A model generated the notes under the pieces. The model had not been told where the DNA came from. It saw nothing but the letters and a program-made list of their open reading frames with translations, and ran no database searches. Of a stretch of 64,000 bases of DNA, positions 1-10,668 are shown in pieces. This DNA comes from Bubalus kerabau (lineage: Eukaryota > Chordata > Mammalia > Artiodactyla > Bovidae): positions 155,625,697 through 155,689,696 of the forward strand of contig NC_073627.1 in assembly GCF_029407905.1 (NCBI RefSeq). Reading direction: 5' to 3'. The position numbers and the translations under genes are program-made. Each line of letters opens with the position of its first letter. Within the stretch, counting starts at the first letter, position 1.

Positions 1-42
1 CATTCAGGGGATTCTTTACCACTGTGCCACTTGGGAAGCCCC
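1..42 (-). repeat. Bov-tA SINE head, cut by window edge
   Basis: This is the reverse complement of the tRNA-like head of a Bov-tA SINE. The run ATTCTTTACCACTGTGCCAC followed by TTGGGAAGCCCC is the mirror of the usual GGGGCTTCCC...GTGGTAAAGAAT start. The rest of the element lies outside the window to the left. Confidence 0.85.
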
Positions 43-618
43 TCAATTTCTAGTACCAGTTCTAAAAATTGGCATACATATGCTCACTATATTACTGAAA
101 TGACATGAAATCCTTGAATGCCAATAGATGCTGGGAACTTTGCACTGCATTTAGAAGAGGCAGAGTCCCATTTGCAAGAAGGTCATCCAGTCTTCTCAAC
201 CCGGATGGAACACCTCCCTCACTGCCTTCATGGTTCAGAGCACAGGGGCCACAGGGGGCTTTCTGAGCCATACACAGCGCATGGTGGACCCTCAATACAT
301 GGCTCACCTGCCATGAAGGAAACATCACACATGCACCCCAAGCACCCAGTGTGGAGAGGCAGGGCAGCAGGGAACGAGAACGTGGCCAGCTGGAAAGAAA
401 GGAGACAGAGCAGACCTGCAGGATCATCTGCTCAGCTCCCTAAGGCATGGCAGGAAAGCCATGACAGGAGGGCCGGCCTGGTCCTTGGGGACAGGGGGAG
501 AACCACCTCAGTGGCCTGAAGATGACAAACGTTTGGCTGAAAACATTTGAGTAGGGGGCTCAAGCATCCTGAGGATGTTCAAGGCTGGACAAGGTCCTTC
601 TTATTCTGGACACATGCC
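43..618. other. Unassigned sequence, no gene seen
   Basis: No repeat family or gene was recognised here. A 133-codon open frame at 118-519 on the plus strand has no recognisable motif and no splice or promoter context, so I treat it as chance. The right end (about 621-660) is a TG/TA-rich microsatellite-like tract leading into the L1 tail. Confidence 0.5.
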
Positions 619-798
619 AGAGTGTGTGTGTATATATATATGTATATGTATTTCACACACAATGATGTGTTACTCAGTCATAAAAACTGAAATTTTGCTG
701 TTTGACAACATGGATGGACCTAGAGGTTATTATACTAAGTAAAAGAAGCCAGAGGAAGCGAAATTTTGTATATTTCACTTATATGGGGAATTTAAAAC
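619..798 (+). mobile_element. L1 3' end, first segment (split by BovB)
   Basis: This is the end of L1 ORF2 running into the 3' UTR. It shows the conserved ACTCAGTCATAAAA, the ACATGGATGGACCTAGAG block, and the later ATTTCACTTATATGGGGAAT block. The L1 breaks off at about 798 where a BovB starts and resumes at about 2433. The order and direction of the two parts match a single L1 copy. Confidence 0.85.
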
Positions 799-2432
799 AC
801 AAAGATATTAAGAAGAGGTGTCAAGAATACACAGAAGAACTGTATAAAAAAGATCTTCAACACCCAGATAATCACGATGGTGTGATCACTCACCTAGAGT
901 CAGACATACCGGAATGTGTAGTCAAGTGGCCCTTAAGAAGCATCACTATGAACAAAGCTACTGTAGGTGATGGAATTCCAGTTGAGCTATTTCAAATCAT
1001 GAAAGATGATGCTGTGAAAGTGCTGCACTCAATATGCCAGCAAATTTGGAAAACTCAGCAGTGGCCACAGGACTGGAAAAGGTCAGTTTTCATTCCAATC
1101 CCAAAGAAAGGCAATGCCAAAGAATGCTCAAACTACCACACAATTGCACTCATCTCACACACTAGTAAAATAATGCTCAAAATTCTCCAAGCCAGGCTTT
1201 AGCAATACATGAACCGTGAACTTCCAGATGTTCAAGCTGGTTTTAGAAAAGGCAGAGGAACCAGAGATCAAATTGCCAACATCCGCTGGATCATGGAAAA
1301 AGGAAGAGAGTTCCAGAAAAACATCTACTTCTGCTTTATTGACTATGCCAAAGACTTTGACTGTGTGGACCACAACAAACTCTGGAAAATTCTGAAAGAG
1401 ATGGGAATACCAGACCACCTGACCTGCCTCTTGAGAAACCTGTATGCAGGTCAAGAAGCAACAGTTAGAACTGGACATGTAACAACAGACTGGTTCCAAA
1501 TACAAAAGGAGTTTGTCAAGGCTGTATATTGTCACCCTGCTTATTTAACTTAAATGCAGAGTACATTATGAGAAATGCTGGGCTAAATGAAGCAAGAGGT
1601 GGAATCAAGATTGCTGGGAGAAAAACCAATAACCTCAGATATGAAGATGACACCACCCTTATAGCAGAAAGGGAAAAGGAACTCAAGAGCCTCTTGTTGA
1701 AAGTGAAATAGGAGAGTAAAAAGTTGGCTTAAAGCTCAACATTCAGAAAACAAAGATCATGGCATCTGGTCCCATCACTTTATGGCAAATAGATGGGGAA
1801 ACAGTGGAAACAGTAGCTGACTTTATTTTGGGGGGCTCCAAAATCACTGCAGATGGTGACTGCAGCCATGAAATTAAAAGACACTCACTCCTTGGAAGGA
1901 AAGTTATGACCAACCTAGACAGCATATTAAAAAGAAAAGAGAGACATTACTTTTCCAAAAAAGATCCATCTAGTCAAGGCTATGGTTTTTCCAGTAGTCA
2001 TGTATGAATGTGAAAATTGGACTGTAAAGAAAGCTGAGCGCCGAAGAATTGATGCTTTTGAACTGTGGTGTTGGAGAAGACTTTTGAGAGTCCCTTGGAC
2101 TGCAAGGAGACCCAATCCGTCCATCCTAAAGGAGATCAGTCCTGGGTGTTCATTGGAAGGACTGATGTTGAAGCTGAAACTCCAATACTCTGGCTGCCTG
2201 ACGCGAAGAGCTGACTCATTAGAAAAGACCCTGATGCTGGGAAAGGTTGAGGGCTGGAGGAGAAGGGGACGACAGACGATGAGATGGTTGGATGGTATCA
2301 CTGACTCAATGGACATGAGTTTGGGTGAACTCTGGGAGTTGGTGATGGACAGGGAGGCCTAGCATGCTGTGGTTCATGGGGTCACAAAGAGTCGGACATG
2401 ACTGAGTGACTGAACTGAACTGAACTGAAAAA
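799..2432 (+). mobile_element. BovB LINE, 5'-truncated, inserted in L1
   Basis: RTE-clade BovB retrotransposon that has lost its endonuclease half and starts just before the reverse transcriptase. It ends in the family's repeated CTGAACTGAACTGAA tail. Readable pieces in order include motif A (FIDYAKDFDCVDH, with A to D), motif C (YEDD at 1640-1651, both aspartates kept) and the C-terminal WCWRRLLRVPW box. The coding frame is broken by a TAG at 1200-1202 and by frame changes near 1515, 1720 and 1985, so it makes no functional protein. A poor direct repeat, AAAACACAAA on the left against AAAAAACATAAC on the right, may be the target-site duplication. Confidence 0.93.
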
Positions 2433-2750
2433 ACATAACAAATAAACAAACAAAGCAAAACACATCAGAGAATAAACAGGTTGTTTCTAGGGAGTTTGGT
2501 GGGGGCGGGGTGGCGGGGAACAGGAGATATAGGTGAGGGAAATTAGGGGAATAATTTTCCAGTTACAAAATAAATGAGTCATGGGTGTGAAATGTACAAT
2601 ATGGTGAACAAAGTCAAAAATTATGTAATGTCTTTGTATGATGACAGATTATAACTAAATGTATGATGGTGATCATTTTGAAATGTATAGGAATATTGAA
2701 TCTTGTGTGCCAGGAATTAACATAGTTTTGTAGTCAATTATACTTCAAAA
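2433..2750 (+). mobile_element. L1 3' UTR, second segment
   Basis: Continuation of the L1 3' UTR after the first BovB. It contains the G-rich tract around 2501-2517, the CCAGTTACAAAATAAATGAG block and the GGTGATCATTTTGAAATGTA block, and it ends in TCAATTATACTTCAAAA. The L1 is interrupted again here by a second BovB. The last 15 bases are one copy of the TSD of that second insertion. Confidence 0.85.
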
Positions 2751-3230
2751 GCAGAGACATTACTTTGCCAACAAAGGTCCGTCTAGTCAAGGCTATGGTT
2801 TTTCCTGTGGTTATGTATGGATGTGAGAGTTGGACTGTGAAGAAGGCTGAGCGCCGAAGAATAGATGCTTTTGAACTGTGGTGTTGGAGAAGACTCTTGA
2901 GAGTCCCTTGGACTGCAAAGAGATCCAACCAGTCCATTCTGAAGATCAGCCCTGGGATTTCTTTGGAAGGAATGATGCTAAAGCTGAAACTCCAGTACTT
3001 CGGCTACCTCATGCAAAGATTTGACTCATTGGAAGACTCTGATGTTGGGAGGGATTGGGGGCAGGAGGAGAAGGGGACGACAGAGGATGAGATGGCTGGA
3101 TGGCATCACTGACTCGATGGACATGAGTCTGAGTGAACTCCGGGAGTTGCTGATGGACAGGGAGGCCTGGCATGCTGCAATTTATGGGGTCGCAAAGAGT
3201 CGGACACGACTGAGCGAATGAACACGACTG
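2751..3230 (+). mobile_element. BovB LINE 3' end, second insertion in the same L1
   Basis: 5'-truncated BovB of about 480 bp. It starts at the codons for DITLPTKVRLVKA and runs through MYGCESWTVKKAERRRIDAF and WCWRRLLRVPW to the 3' tail. It lies in an L1 3' UTR and is flanked by AATTATACTTCAAAA (2736-2750) and AATTGATACTTCGAAAA (3231-3247), which I read as a diverged target-site duplication. The C-terminal frame is shifted near 3020, so this copy is also dead. Confidence 0.93.
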
Positions 3231-3655
3231 AATTGATACTTCGAAAACAAACCAATAAAACTCATAGAAAAAGGTCAAATTTGTGAATCCAGAATAGGGT
3301 GGGGAGAGGAGGAATTCGATGAAGACAGTCCAGAAGTTCAAACTTCAGTTAGCAGATAAATAAGTACTAGGGAAGTAATGTATAACATGATAAAAATAAT
3401 TAACACTGCTATATATTATATATGAAAGTCACTAAGAGAGGGAATCCTAAGGATTCTCATGACAAGAAAAAATTTTTTTATTTCTTTAATTTTGTATCTG
3501 CATGAGATGATGAACTCACCACTAAACAATAAGTTTCATGGTCATCATTTCATGAAGTATGTAAGTCAAATAATTATGTTATATACCTTAAATGCACACA
3601 ATTCTATACATCAATTTTGAAAGTAGAAAATAAATAAAACTAGTTTATCAACCAT
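3231..3655 (+). mobile_element. L1 3' UTR, third segment and end
   Basis: Final part of the L1 3' UTR. It has an A-rich start, the GATAAATAAGTACTAGGGAA block, the TTTGTATCTGCATGAGATGA block, CATTTCATGAAGTATGTAAG, and an end near AAATAAATAAAAC. The second half repeats the layout of the preceding segment. Tandem blocks are seen in some L1 3' UTRs, so one L1 copy explains all three segments; two adjacent L1 tails are the alternative. Confidence 0.75.
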
Positions 3656-3659
3656 AAAT

Positions 3660-4878
3660 AAATAAATGTCAGCCAATTAGCAATCTTAAGTCCATCTGCT
3701 ATATTAATTCTCCTTTTCCATGTAATGTAACATACTCACAGTTTCCATGGAGACCTTTATTCTGCCTACCCCACTTCTCTGCTATAGGCATTTGGGGCTA
3801 TAAACTTCCTCTATGCACTACTTCAGCTGCTCCACAAATTTTTACACCTTTTCTTTTCATTCAGTTCAAGGTAATTTGTAATTTCCCTTGAAACTTCTTT
3901 GACTCAAGAGCTATTTAGAAGTGTGTTATTTAATTTCCAAGTGTTTGGGGATTTTTGTTGACAAGCTTTCTGTTATTGATTTCTAGTTTAACTCAATTAT
4001 AATCTAAGTACATACTTTATAAGATTTATATTTATTTAGTTTTGTTTCACAACACAGGATCTTGTCTCTCTTGAAGACTGTTGCATGTGACTTTGAAAAG
4101 AATACCTATTCAACTGCTGTTGAGTGAAGTGTTTGATAAAAATTAATTAGTTCAAATTGATTGTGCCATTGTTCACTTCTTTTATACACTTGCTGATTTT
4201 CTGTTAACAAGTTCTATCAATCACCAAGAGAAGTGTTGAAGTGCCCCAACGTTAATTGGAGTTTGTTCATTTCTCCCTTCAGTTTTATCAGTATTGCTTC
4301 ATGCAAAGCTCTTTTGTTAGGTGCCTACATCTTCAGAATTGTCATGGGTTCTTAACAAATTGATTTTTCTATCATTACATAATGTCCTCCTTATCCCTCT
4401 TAATTACCTTACTCTGACTTCTACTTTGTCTGATAAGAATACAGCCATTTCAGCTCTTTTTTATTAGTGTTTGCATATTTTATATTTTTCCATACTGCTA
4501 ATTTAGCTGTATGTTTATGTTTAAAGAGGATTTGGGCCTCCTATTAATTGATATGTGTTGGCCATCTCATGTAATCATTGATATGTCTGGGTTTAGTTCT
4601 CCCATTTTATTATTGGCTTCTTCTCCTTCCTTTCATTTTTTTTCCCCCCTCTGTTTCTGCTTTCATACTGTGTGTTGAAGAATTTGAATGTTTTTTAGAT
4701 TTCAATCTTGTCTGTTGGGTTTTGGACTATGTCTCTTTATACAGTCTTTTAGGTGATTGCTATAGAGATTACAATATACATATCAATTGTTCAGACTACT
4801 TAGAATTAATATTTTACCACCTCAAGTAGAATGTGGGAAATCACCACTATACATTTCAAAGAGAAGATGGAGTTCAAT
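3660..4878 (-). mobile_element. Old L1 (L1M or HAL1), antisense, ORF2 5' half
   Basis: Antisense ancient mammalian L1. Read on the plus strand it shows stretches typical of reversed L1 ORF2: GAGCTATTTAGAAGTGTGTT, CTGTTATTGATTTCTAGTTT, ACTGCTGTTGAGTGAAGTGT and CTACTTTGTCTGATAAGAAT. On the minus strand these correspond to the endonuclease and early reverse transcriptase region. No open frame survives. The L1 continues to the right of the SINE at 4879. Confidence 0.85.
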
Positions 4879-5063
4879 GGGGCTTCCCTAGTCATTCAGA
4901 TAGTAAAGAATCTGCCTGTATGATCCCTGGTTCAGGAAGATCCTCAGAGAAAGGAATGGCTACCCACTCCAGTACTTTTGTCTGGAGAATTCCATGGACA
5001 GAGAAGCCTGGTGGGCTACAGTCCATGGTGTCTCAGAGTCAGACACGACTGAGTGACTAAAAA
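4879..5063 (+). repeat. Bov-tA SINE in antisense L1
   Basis: Bov-tA with head GGGGCTTCCCTAGTC, middle CCACTCCAGTACTTTTGTCT, and tail CAGACACGACTGAGTGACTA. About 30 bases of the tRNA-like part, around the second pol III box, are missing compared with complete copies in this window. No clear target-site duplication was found. Confidence 0.93.
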
Positions 5064-5298
5064 AGTGACATGTCACTTTTACTCTTCTCATCTTGCTGTT
5101 GTCATATATTGTAACTAAAGATTTTGCCTTCAGCCATCATACCTATTTTAAGGAACTTAGGAGGAGAAAGATTATCTATTGTATTGACTCATATGTTTAT
5201 GTTTGTTACTGCTCTTCTCTTATTTCTGAAATTTCAAGTTTCCCTCAATATCATTTCCCTTTTAACTGAAAAACTGCCTGTAACATTTATTTTAGAGC
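5064..5298 (-). mobile_element. Old L1, antisense, middle segment
   Basis: Continuation of the antisense L1 between the SINE and the hAT-type fossil. The readable end, ACTGCCTGTAACATTTATTTTAG, joins in sense to CTGGTGATAAATTCTCTTAG after 5506. This shows that the DNA transposon sits inside the L1. Confidence 0.65.
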
Positions 5299-5508
5299 AG
5301 TGGTTCTCAACTGGGTGCTATTTCCCTCCAAAGGGCAATATCTGAAGACATATTATCTTGCTGTAACTAGAAAAAGGTGGTGTCTACTGACCTCCAGTAT
5401 GTAGGCCCAGGGATGTTGTTAAACATCCTATAATACACAGAACATCAACAAAGAATTTTCAAATCTGAAAACTCAAACATGTCACAGGTGTTTCAGAGCA
5501 ACTCTGCT
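5299..5508 (+). mobile_element. Fossil hAT-type non-autonomous DNA transposon (MER type)
   Basis: It begins with CAGTGGTTCTCAACTGGG, the end shared by many mammalian hAT/Charlie-derived MER elements. It continues with GGCAATATCTGAAGACAT, CCCAGGGATGTTGTTAAACA and TACACAGAACA, and closes near CAACTCTG. It lies inside an antisense L1 whose sequence resumes at once. No transposase is present. I am sure of the class but not of the exact MER name. Confidence 0.7.
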
Positions 5509-7335
5509 GGTGATAAATTCTCTTAGTTTGTCTTCATCTGAGCATGTATTTATTCTCCCTTCATTTCTGAAAGATACTTTTGCTAGATACGACAACTGAA
5601 CTGTCAGCGCTTTACTTTCAGGACTTTAAAAATGTTATTCCACTGTCTTTGGATATGATAAAAATATTCTATCTTTCTAAGCTTTCCCCTCATATATAAT
5701 GTGTTACTTTTCTCTGTCTTCTCTCAAAACTTTTGTCCAGTTTCTCACATTTGATTTTAATGTGCTTAGGATTGAGTTCCTTCAACTTGTCCTATCTAGA
5801 GTTCATTAATTTCTAGAATCTGTAAGGTGATGTCTTTCACCAAAATTTGGAAGTTTTTGTGCATTATTTCATCAAATTATTTTTGCACAGGACTCTTTTT
5901 CTCTTAAGATTCTGCTGACATAAACGGTGCACTTTTGATTTTGTTCAACAGAGGCTCTGATAATTTCTTTTCAACATTTTCTCTTGTATAAAAACTGTAA
6001 TTTCCATTGACCTATCTTCAAGTCAATTTCTCTGTCATCTCCATCCTTCTTCTGAGCCCAACTAGTGAATTCTTTTAATTTCAGTTATTGCATTTTTCAG
6101 GTCTAAAATTTCCATTTTGTTCTTTAGTACCTTCTATTTCTTTCCTGAGACTTCTTTTTCCATTTGTTCATTCCAAGAGTATTTGCTCTTACTTCTTGGA
6201 GCCTGTTATAATGGAGTTGATTTGACTTCACCATCCTTTCCATTGAGAATTTGTCAGATTTTCCTGGTTTTACACACACTGAATAATTTGGGATGGTATA
6301 GTGGGCATTTTGAATATTGTTATAAGGCTATGGGTCATGTTTAAATTCTCTGGGGATATTTGGGCTTTGCTTTTTGCTTTGCCAGGCAATGGACACAGGT
6401 GTTTCAGAATGTATATTCTAACATGCCTTCTATGAGCTATGGTTCTAACGTCAGTTCAGTTTTTGAAGACTTTGCAGTGCTATTCAGGTCTATTTTGCTT
6501 CTCCATCTCTCATCAATGAGTTTGAATCCTGGCGAGGGATGGGGGGCGGTTGTCTACTCCATAGTTTTCAAACACTTTGGGATGCTGTTTTGGGTCAATT
6601 CCACACATGGCTCAGGTTGGGAGTGAGGCCAAAGGTTCCTACGTAAGTTGAGGCATCACTTTCCTGAGTTCCTCTATCTCATTCTCACCCACAGCCTCTA
6701 GCTCCCAGGCATCTGCCCTCCTGACCCTCTGGCTAGAAAGTCAGAGTTTTCATTTCCCTGTCTGACAACAGGGAAATATTTACTTACCTCAAGAGTTTAT
6801 CTATAGGACAGAAAGAAAAAAAAAACACATTGAAGATGTTGCCCACACTCTTCAGAGAATCTCTCTGAAGAGAGAAACGTTCCTTCCCTCAGAGTGTTCC
6901 CAGATCCCACTCCACCACTTCCATGGGGCTGCAGCCACAGCGGGGGGACCCAGCGGGGAAATGGGTTTCTCCCTTTTCTCTCTCTCTCTCTACTCCTTTC
7001 CATTCCTCAGATCAGAATGACAGTCTTTCCTTGGAGTTCTCGGCCTGTCCTTGTCTGGAGCATCATTTCAGGGTCCATGTTGCCTTGAGGTCCAAACTGG
7101 GAGCTATGGGAGGAAAAAAAGAACCGAGGGAGGGAGGAAAGGAATTCACCACCAGATCTGTCATACTTGGACCTGTTTGTCCCTTCCCCATTATGCCTGC
7201 TACCATTTGCTTTTTGGACTCTTCAGATAGCTGCTCTGCGCACACTGTTCACATTCTGATTTCATCCAGTGGGAGAGAAGGAATAGAGTGTACTTTCTCC
7301 GTCTTACCTGGAACCAGAACTGTCCTATAGCTAAC
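5509..7335 (-). mobile_element. Old L1M, antisense, ORF1 to 5' UTR
   Basis: On the plus strand this shows reversed L1M ORF1 features (CTCCCTTCATTTCTGAAAGA, TTGAGTTCCTTCAACTTGTC, AATTTCAGTTATTGCATTTT). It then shows the reversed 5' UTR: CACATGGCTCAGGTTGGGAG, TCTGACCCTCTGGC-like stretches, GACTCTTCAGATAGCTGCTC and CCGTCTTACCTGGAACCAGA. Together with 3660-5298 it makes an element of about 3.7 kb whose promoter end lies near 7335 on the minus strand. No coding frame remains. A pyrimidine run (CTCTCTCTCTCT) lies at about 6980-6995. Confidence 0.75.
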
Positions 7336-7846
7336 TTTGGACTGAAAGTTTTAAAAGTACTAATTTGGGAAAAGACCTTAGAGAAAATATATGAAGTGCT
7401 TCATGCAATGATCAAAAAGGAAAAAAAAAAATTCTCTCAATGTCATTTCTACACCACAGAATCACATGGAATGTCAGAGCTGAAAGGAACTCATCCAAAT
7501 TGTCCATCATCAATTCTTTTTCTCTTTGCCTCCTCAGCTAGGAGGTGTTCAGCCTGTGTGTTTCTGTGAGTGTGTGTGTATGTGTAGTGTGTAATCTGTA
7601 TTTCACATCATACATCTCAGCAACACCCTTAAAACCCACCCAGTCACAAATGTGTTCTGTTCTGTTGCAGGAAAGCCTATCAGCGGCCTCTTCTCCCCGC
7701 TCCACTGCTGTCCTCGGCTCCTTAGCTCATCTCCTTCCTTCCAACTTCCCCTCCCTCTGTGTGGCCCACACTGTCATCAATGGTCTACCTGCAACAGAAA
7801 TATGGCCATGTATTAAAAGCCTTCAGAATATAACTCTTGTGAGATT
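7336..7846. other. Unassigned; weak ancient repeat and TG-rich tract
   Basis: No gene seen. ACAGAATCACATGGAATGTCAGAGCTGAAAGGAACTCATCC at 7457-7497 resembles an old mammalian repeat (MIR3/L3-like), but too little remains to name it. Bases 7555-7600 are a degenerate TG/TATG repeat. Confidence 0.4.
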
Positions 7847-8048
7847 GTGCTCAGTCATGTCCAACTGTTTGTGACCCCATGGACTGCAGCCTGCCAGGCT
7901 CCTCTGTCCATGGAACTTTCCAGGCAAGAAAACCAGAGAGGGTTGCTATTTCCTACTCCAGGGGATCTTCCCAATCCATGGATCAAACCTGCGTCTCTTG
8001 CAACTCCTGCATTGGCAGGCAGATTCACCACCACTGTGCCACCTACTT
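7847..8048 (-). repeat. Bov-tA SINE
   Basis: Full-length Bov-tA in reverse. The tail region GTGCTCAGTCATGTCCAACT comes first, then GACCCCATGGACTGCAGCC, then the reversed B-box-like and A-box-like tRNA head ending TTCACCACCACTGTGCCACC. Diverged, with no clear target-site duplication. Confidence 0.93.
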
Positions 8049-8466
8049 GCTTCTAAATCTTAGATCATATCCCTTTTTAAAGAAAAAATAATGTTCTTGC
8101 ATTTCTAGTGTTGTCTCAGATTGTCTTGTATCATTCTTGCTATTCTTATTTTGTATTCAAATATATTTAAACACAAAATTATGTGTAAGCACACTATTCT
8201 TTTACTCTTATTCAGCTATAAAGCAAATCTAGCTTCATAATAATAATAATACATAACAATACAAATAAAGCTATAAAACCAACATCACACTAAAATTATG
8301 TATTTAATGTTAATGGTGCTGTTTCATTCCAACTGACTGATAATGGGGAGGACAACATGGTCTAGGGTTCAATTCTATATAATGTTTAACATTTTAAAAA
8401 CAATATTAACAAAAAGAATTCTAGTTTGATATTAATGGTTATTAATGAGTAATAATTAACCCCACC
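8049..8466. other. AT-rich unassigned sequence with short TAA run
   Basis: No gene or named repeat seen. A (TAA)n-like run, ATAATAATAATAATACATAA, lies near 8237-8256. The rest is low-complexity AT-rich DNA. Confidence 0.5.
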
Positions 8467-8667
8467 AGGGCTTCCCTGGTGGCTCAAATGTTGAAGAATA
8501 TGCCTGCAATGCAGGAGACCAAGTTTGATCCCTGGGTTGGAAAGATCCCCTGGAGAAGGGAAAGGCTACGCACTCCAGTATTCTTACCTGGAGAATTTCA
8601 CAGTGGGCTGTAGTCCATGGGGTTGCAAAGAGTTGAACATGACTGAGAGAAGCGAAAAAAAAAAAAA
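8467..8667 (+). repeat. Bov-tA SINE with A-rich tail
   Basis: It has the head AGGGCTTCCCTGGTGGCTCA, the middle GGAGACCAAGTTTGATCCCT (degenerate pol III B box), and the tail GACTGAGAGAAGCG followed by 13 A. GAGTAATAA occurs at 8447-8455 and again at 8668-8676 and may be the target-site duplication. However, 11 bases separate the left copy from the SINE head, so this is uncertain. Confidence 0.93.
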
Positions 8668-8711
8668 GAGTAATAAGTATCTTAATAATTTTTTATTAGT
8701 TCAGGATAATC

Positions 8712-9246
8712 TTCAGTTCAGTCGCTCAGTCCTGTCCAACTCTCTGTGACCCCATGAATCGCAGCATACCAGGCCTCCCTGTCCATCACCATCTCCCGGA
8801 GTTCACTCAAACTCACATCCATCGAGTCAGTGATGCCATCCAGCCATTTCATCCTCTGTCATCCCCTTTTCCTCCTGCCCCCAATCCCTCCCAGCATCAG
8901 AGTCTTTTCCAATGAGTCAACTCTTCACATGAGGTGGCCAAAATACTGGAGTTTCAGCTTTAGCATCATTCCTTCCAAAGAATACCCAGGACTGATCTCG
9001 TTTAGGATGAACTGGTTGGATCTCGTTGTAGTCAAAGGGACTCTCAAGAGTCTTCTCTAACACAACAGTTCAAAAGCATCAATTCTTCGGCGCTCAGCTT
9101 TCTTCACAGTCCAACTCTCACATCCATACATGACTACTGGAAAAACCATAGCCTTGACTAGACGGACCTTTTTTGGCAAAGCAATGTCTCTGTTTTTCAA
9201 TATGCTATCTAGGTTGGTCATAACTTTTCTTCCAAGGAGTAAGCAT
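8712..9246 (-). mobile_element. BovB LINE 3' end, antisense
   Basis: Reverse complement of the last 535 bp or so of BovB. It starts at the reversed tail TTCAGTTCAGTCGCTCAG and runs through reversed codons for GRRRRGRQ-like, WCWRRLLRVPW-like and MYGCESWTVKK regions, ending at the reversed MTNLDSIL region. The BovB C-terminal region is recognisable, but the frame is broken and no full protein is possible. Confidence 0.94.
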
Positions 9247-9930
9247 CTTAGAGTTAATCAAAAATGCCAGTAAGCAATCTTCAAAAGTCACTTAGATTAA
9301 ATGCTTGGATAAATTAGTCTCATTGTCTTGTTCACTTAAAAATACAATAGCCACTGTTCTATTACTTAAGCATATGTTTTATTTCTAGTACAAATAATTC
9401 TGCAAGGAAAACAGGAAAATTCTTAAATCGTTACTCCAACACTTACTGCAAATAAACTGTGATGATAACTGTCGATAACAGAACAGGCTGTGCAAAGAAC
9501 ATCATTCACAATGTGACTATGGTTTTGACAAGCAGAGTCCACATTCTTTGGACATCACCAAGATAATACTCCCTTGTTCACTCCAATGACTTGGTCTCCA
9601 CACACCTCTTCTCCACTCAGACTCCCTTGAAATTTTTCATGACCTCGTTTGTGACATTTTTGGCATGAACACTGTTCTCAACACAAAAGATTGACAGCAC
9701 AAATCTTAGGGAATGTGATTTGAGTCAAATTCATCCAAGTTAGTTCTCCAGATCACCCAGAATATACTTGTGGGATATTTAATGTTTAAATATCATCAAT
9801 ATTAAATGCCAGAAAGTGCTCACAGATTTCTGAGAATAGGTCCACAGGCCTCCAGTATTTGGTAAAGCTCAGTTTGAAAAACACAGATTTACAGGATTAA
9901 TTGCTGACCTTTAAATGTGGCACACCATGT
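9247..9930. other. Unassigned sequence, no gene seen
   Basis: No recognised family. The end of this interval, CAGTTTGAAAAACACAGATT at 9871-9890, faintly resembles the end of an hAT-type MER element but is too weak to call. Confidence 0.4.
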
Positions 9931-10022
9931 TATTGCTCCATTGTTTAGTCATGTCCAACTCTTTGCGACTCCATGGACTGCAGCATGCCAGGCTTCCCTG
10001 GCCTTCACCATCTCCTGGCATG
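9931..10022 (-). repeat. BovB/Bov-tA 3' end fragment
   Basis: A short reversed 3' end shared by BovB and Bov-A SINEs: ATTGTTTAGTCATGTCCAAC, GACTCCATGGACTGCAGCAT, then GCCTTCACCATCTCCTGG. The last block is BovB-like rather than Bov-tA-like. Confidence 0.85.
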
Positions 10023-10314
10023 TACACATGACCCATCACAATTCAGGATGGATTATCCATTACTGTTCTTATCTCCTCCATCTTCCTGAGTGCTCTGCAT
10101 CTCCTAACACATGGCCTTTTTCAATGGCCACCAAATACCAGTTCCTTTGTAGCTGCTCTTCATTTAAATATCAGCACCTCCTTTGCCCAAACACATCCAT
10201 TGGCCAATGCCCCAAGCTCAGTGACACTTTTCAGTCTCTCTCCACCAAACTGATTATGCCACCCTGGAATCCCAATTGCCATCTGAGCATCCAGCACACT
10301 GTACTCTGCCAATC
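10023..10314. other. Unassigned, possibly old L2
   Basis: A pyrimidine-rich stretch that leads into the L2-like end at 10315. It could be more L2, but I cannot match it block by block. Confidence 0.3.
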
Positions 10315-10455
10315 TTGTCACCAGTCTTGCCTCTCTCTAGAATGCACCCGTTTCAAAGAAGAGGCTGGATCTGGCTCAGGTTTTGTTCTCACTGTGCTTG
10401 GGACAGTCCCTAGACGTGGTAGAAAATATAAAAGTAAGATTAATGAAAAATGAAT
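10315..10455 (+). repeat. L2 LINE 3' end (likely)
   Basis: The order of CTCTCTAGAATG, an intermediate GGCTCAGGTTTTGTTCTCAC, CTGTGCTTGGGACAG, and AATGAAAAATGAATG follows the L2 3' end. That end usually reads CTAGAATG..., CAGTGCCTGGCACATAG..., TGAATGAATG. The match is strongly diverged. Confidence 0.5.
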
Positions 10456-10668
10456 GCGTCCATGAAAGGGCTAGAATGGGAGTACACAAATGGAAGATTG
10501 AGATCCAGATTACATTTCTTAGTTGTTAGGACACTAAGTACGTTCCTCAGCATATGTGAACATCAGAAATAAGAATGGAAATACCAGGCTTACCTCTGTC
10601 ACAGTGCTGTTGCGAGATGCAAAATCAACCTGAAATACTGCACATGAAAGCATTTTTAAAACTAACTT

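Noticed and set aside
118..519. 133-codon open frame on the plus strand
   Set aside because: It has no motif and low-complexity charged composition, with an overlapping antisense frame of similar length. Chance is the simplest reading.
8447..8676. GAGTAATAA on both sides of a Bov-tA taken as its target-site duplication
   Set aside because: The left copy is 11 bases away from the SINE head. It is kept only as a possibility in the feature entry.
9917..10453. 178-codon open frame on the plus strand
   Set aside because: It starts inside a reversed BovB/Bov-tA fragment and ends in an L2-like tail. There is no domain and no splice or promoter context.
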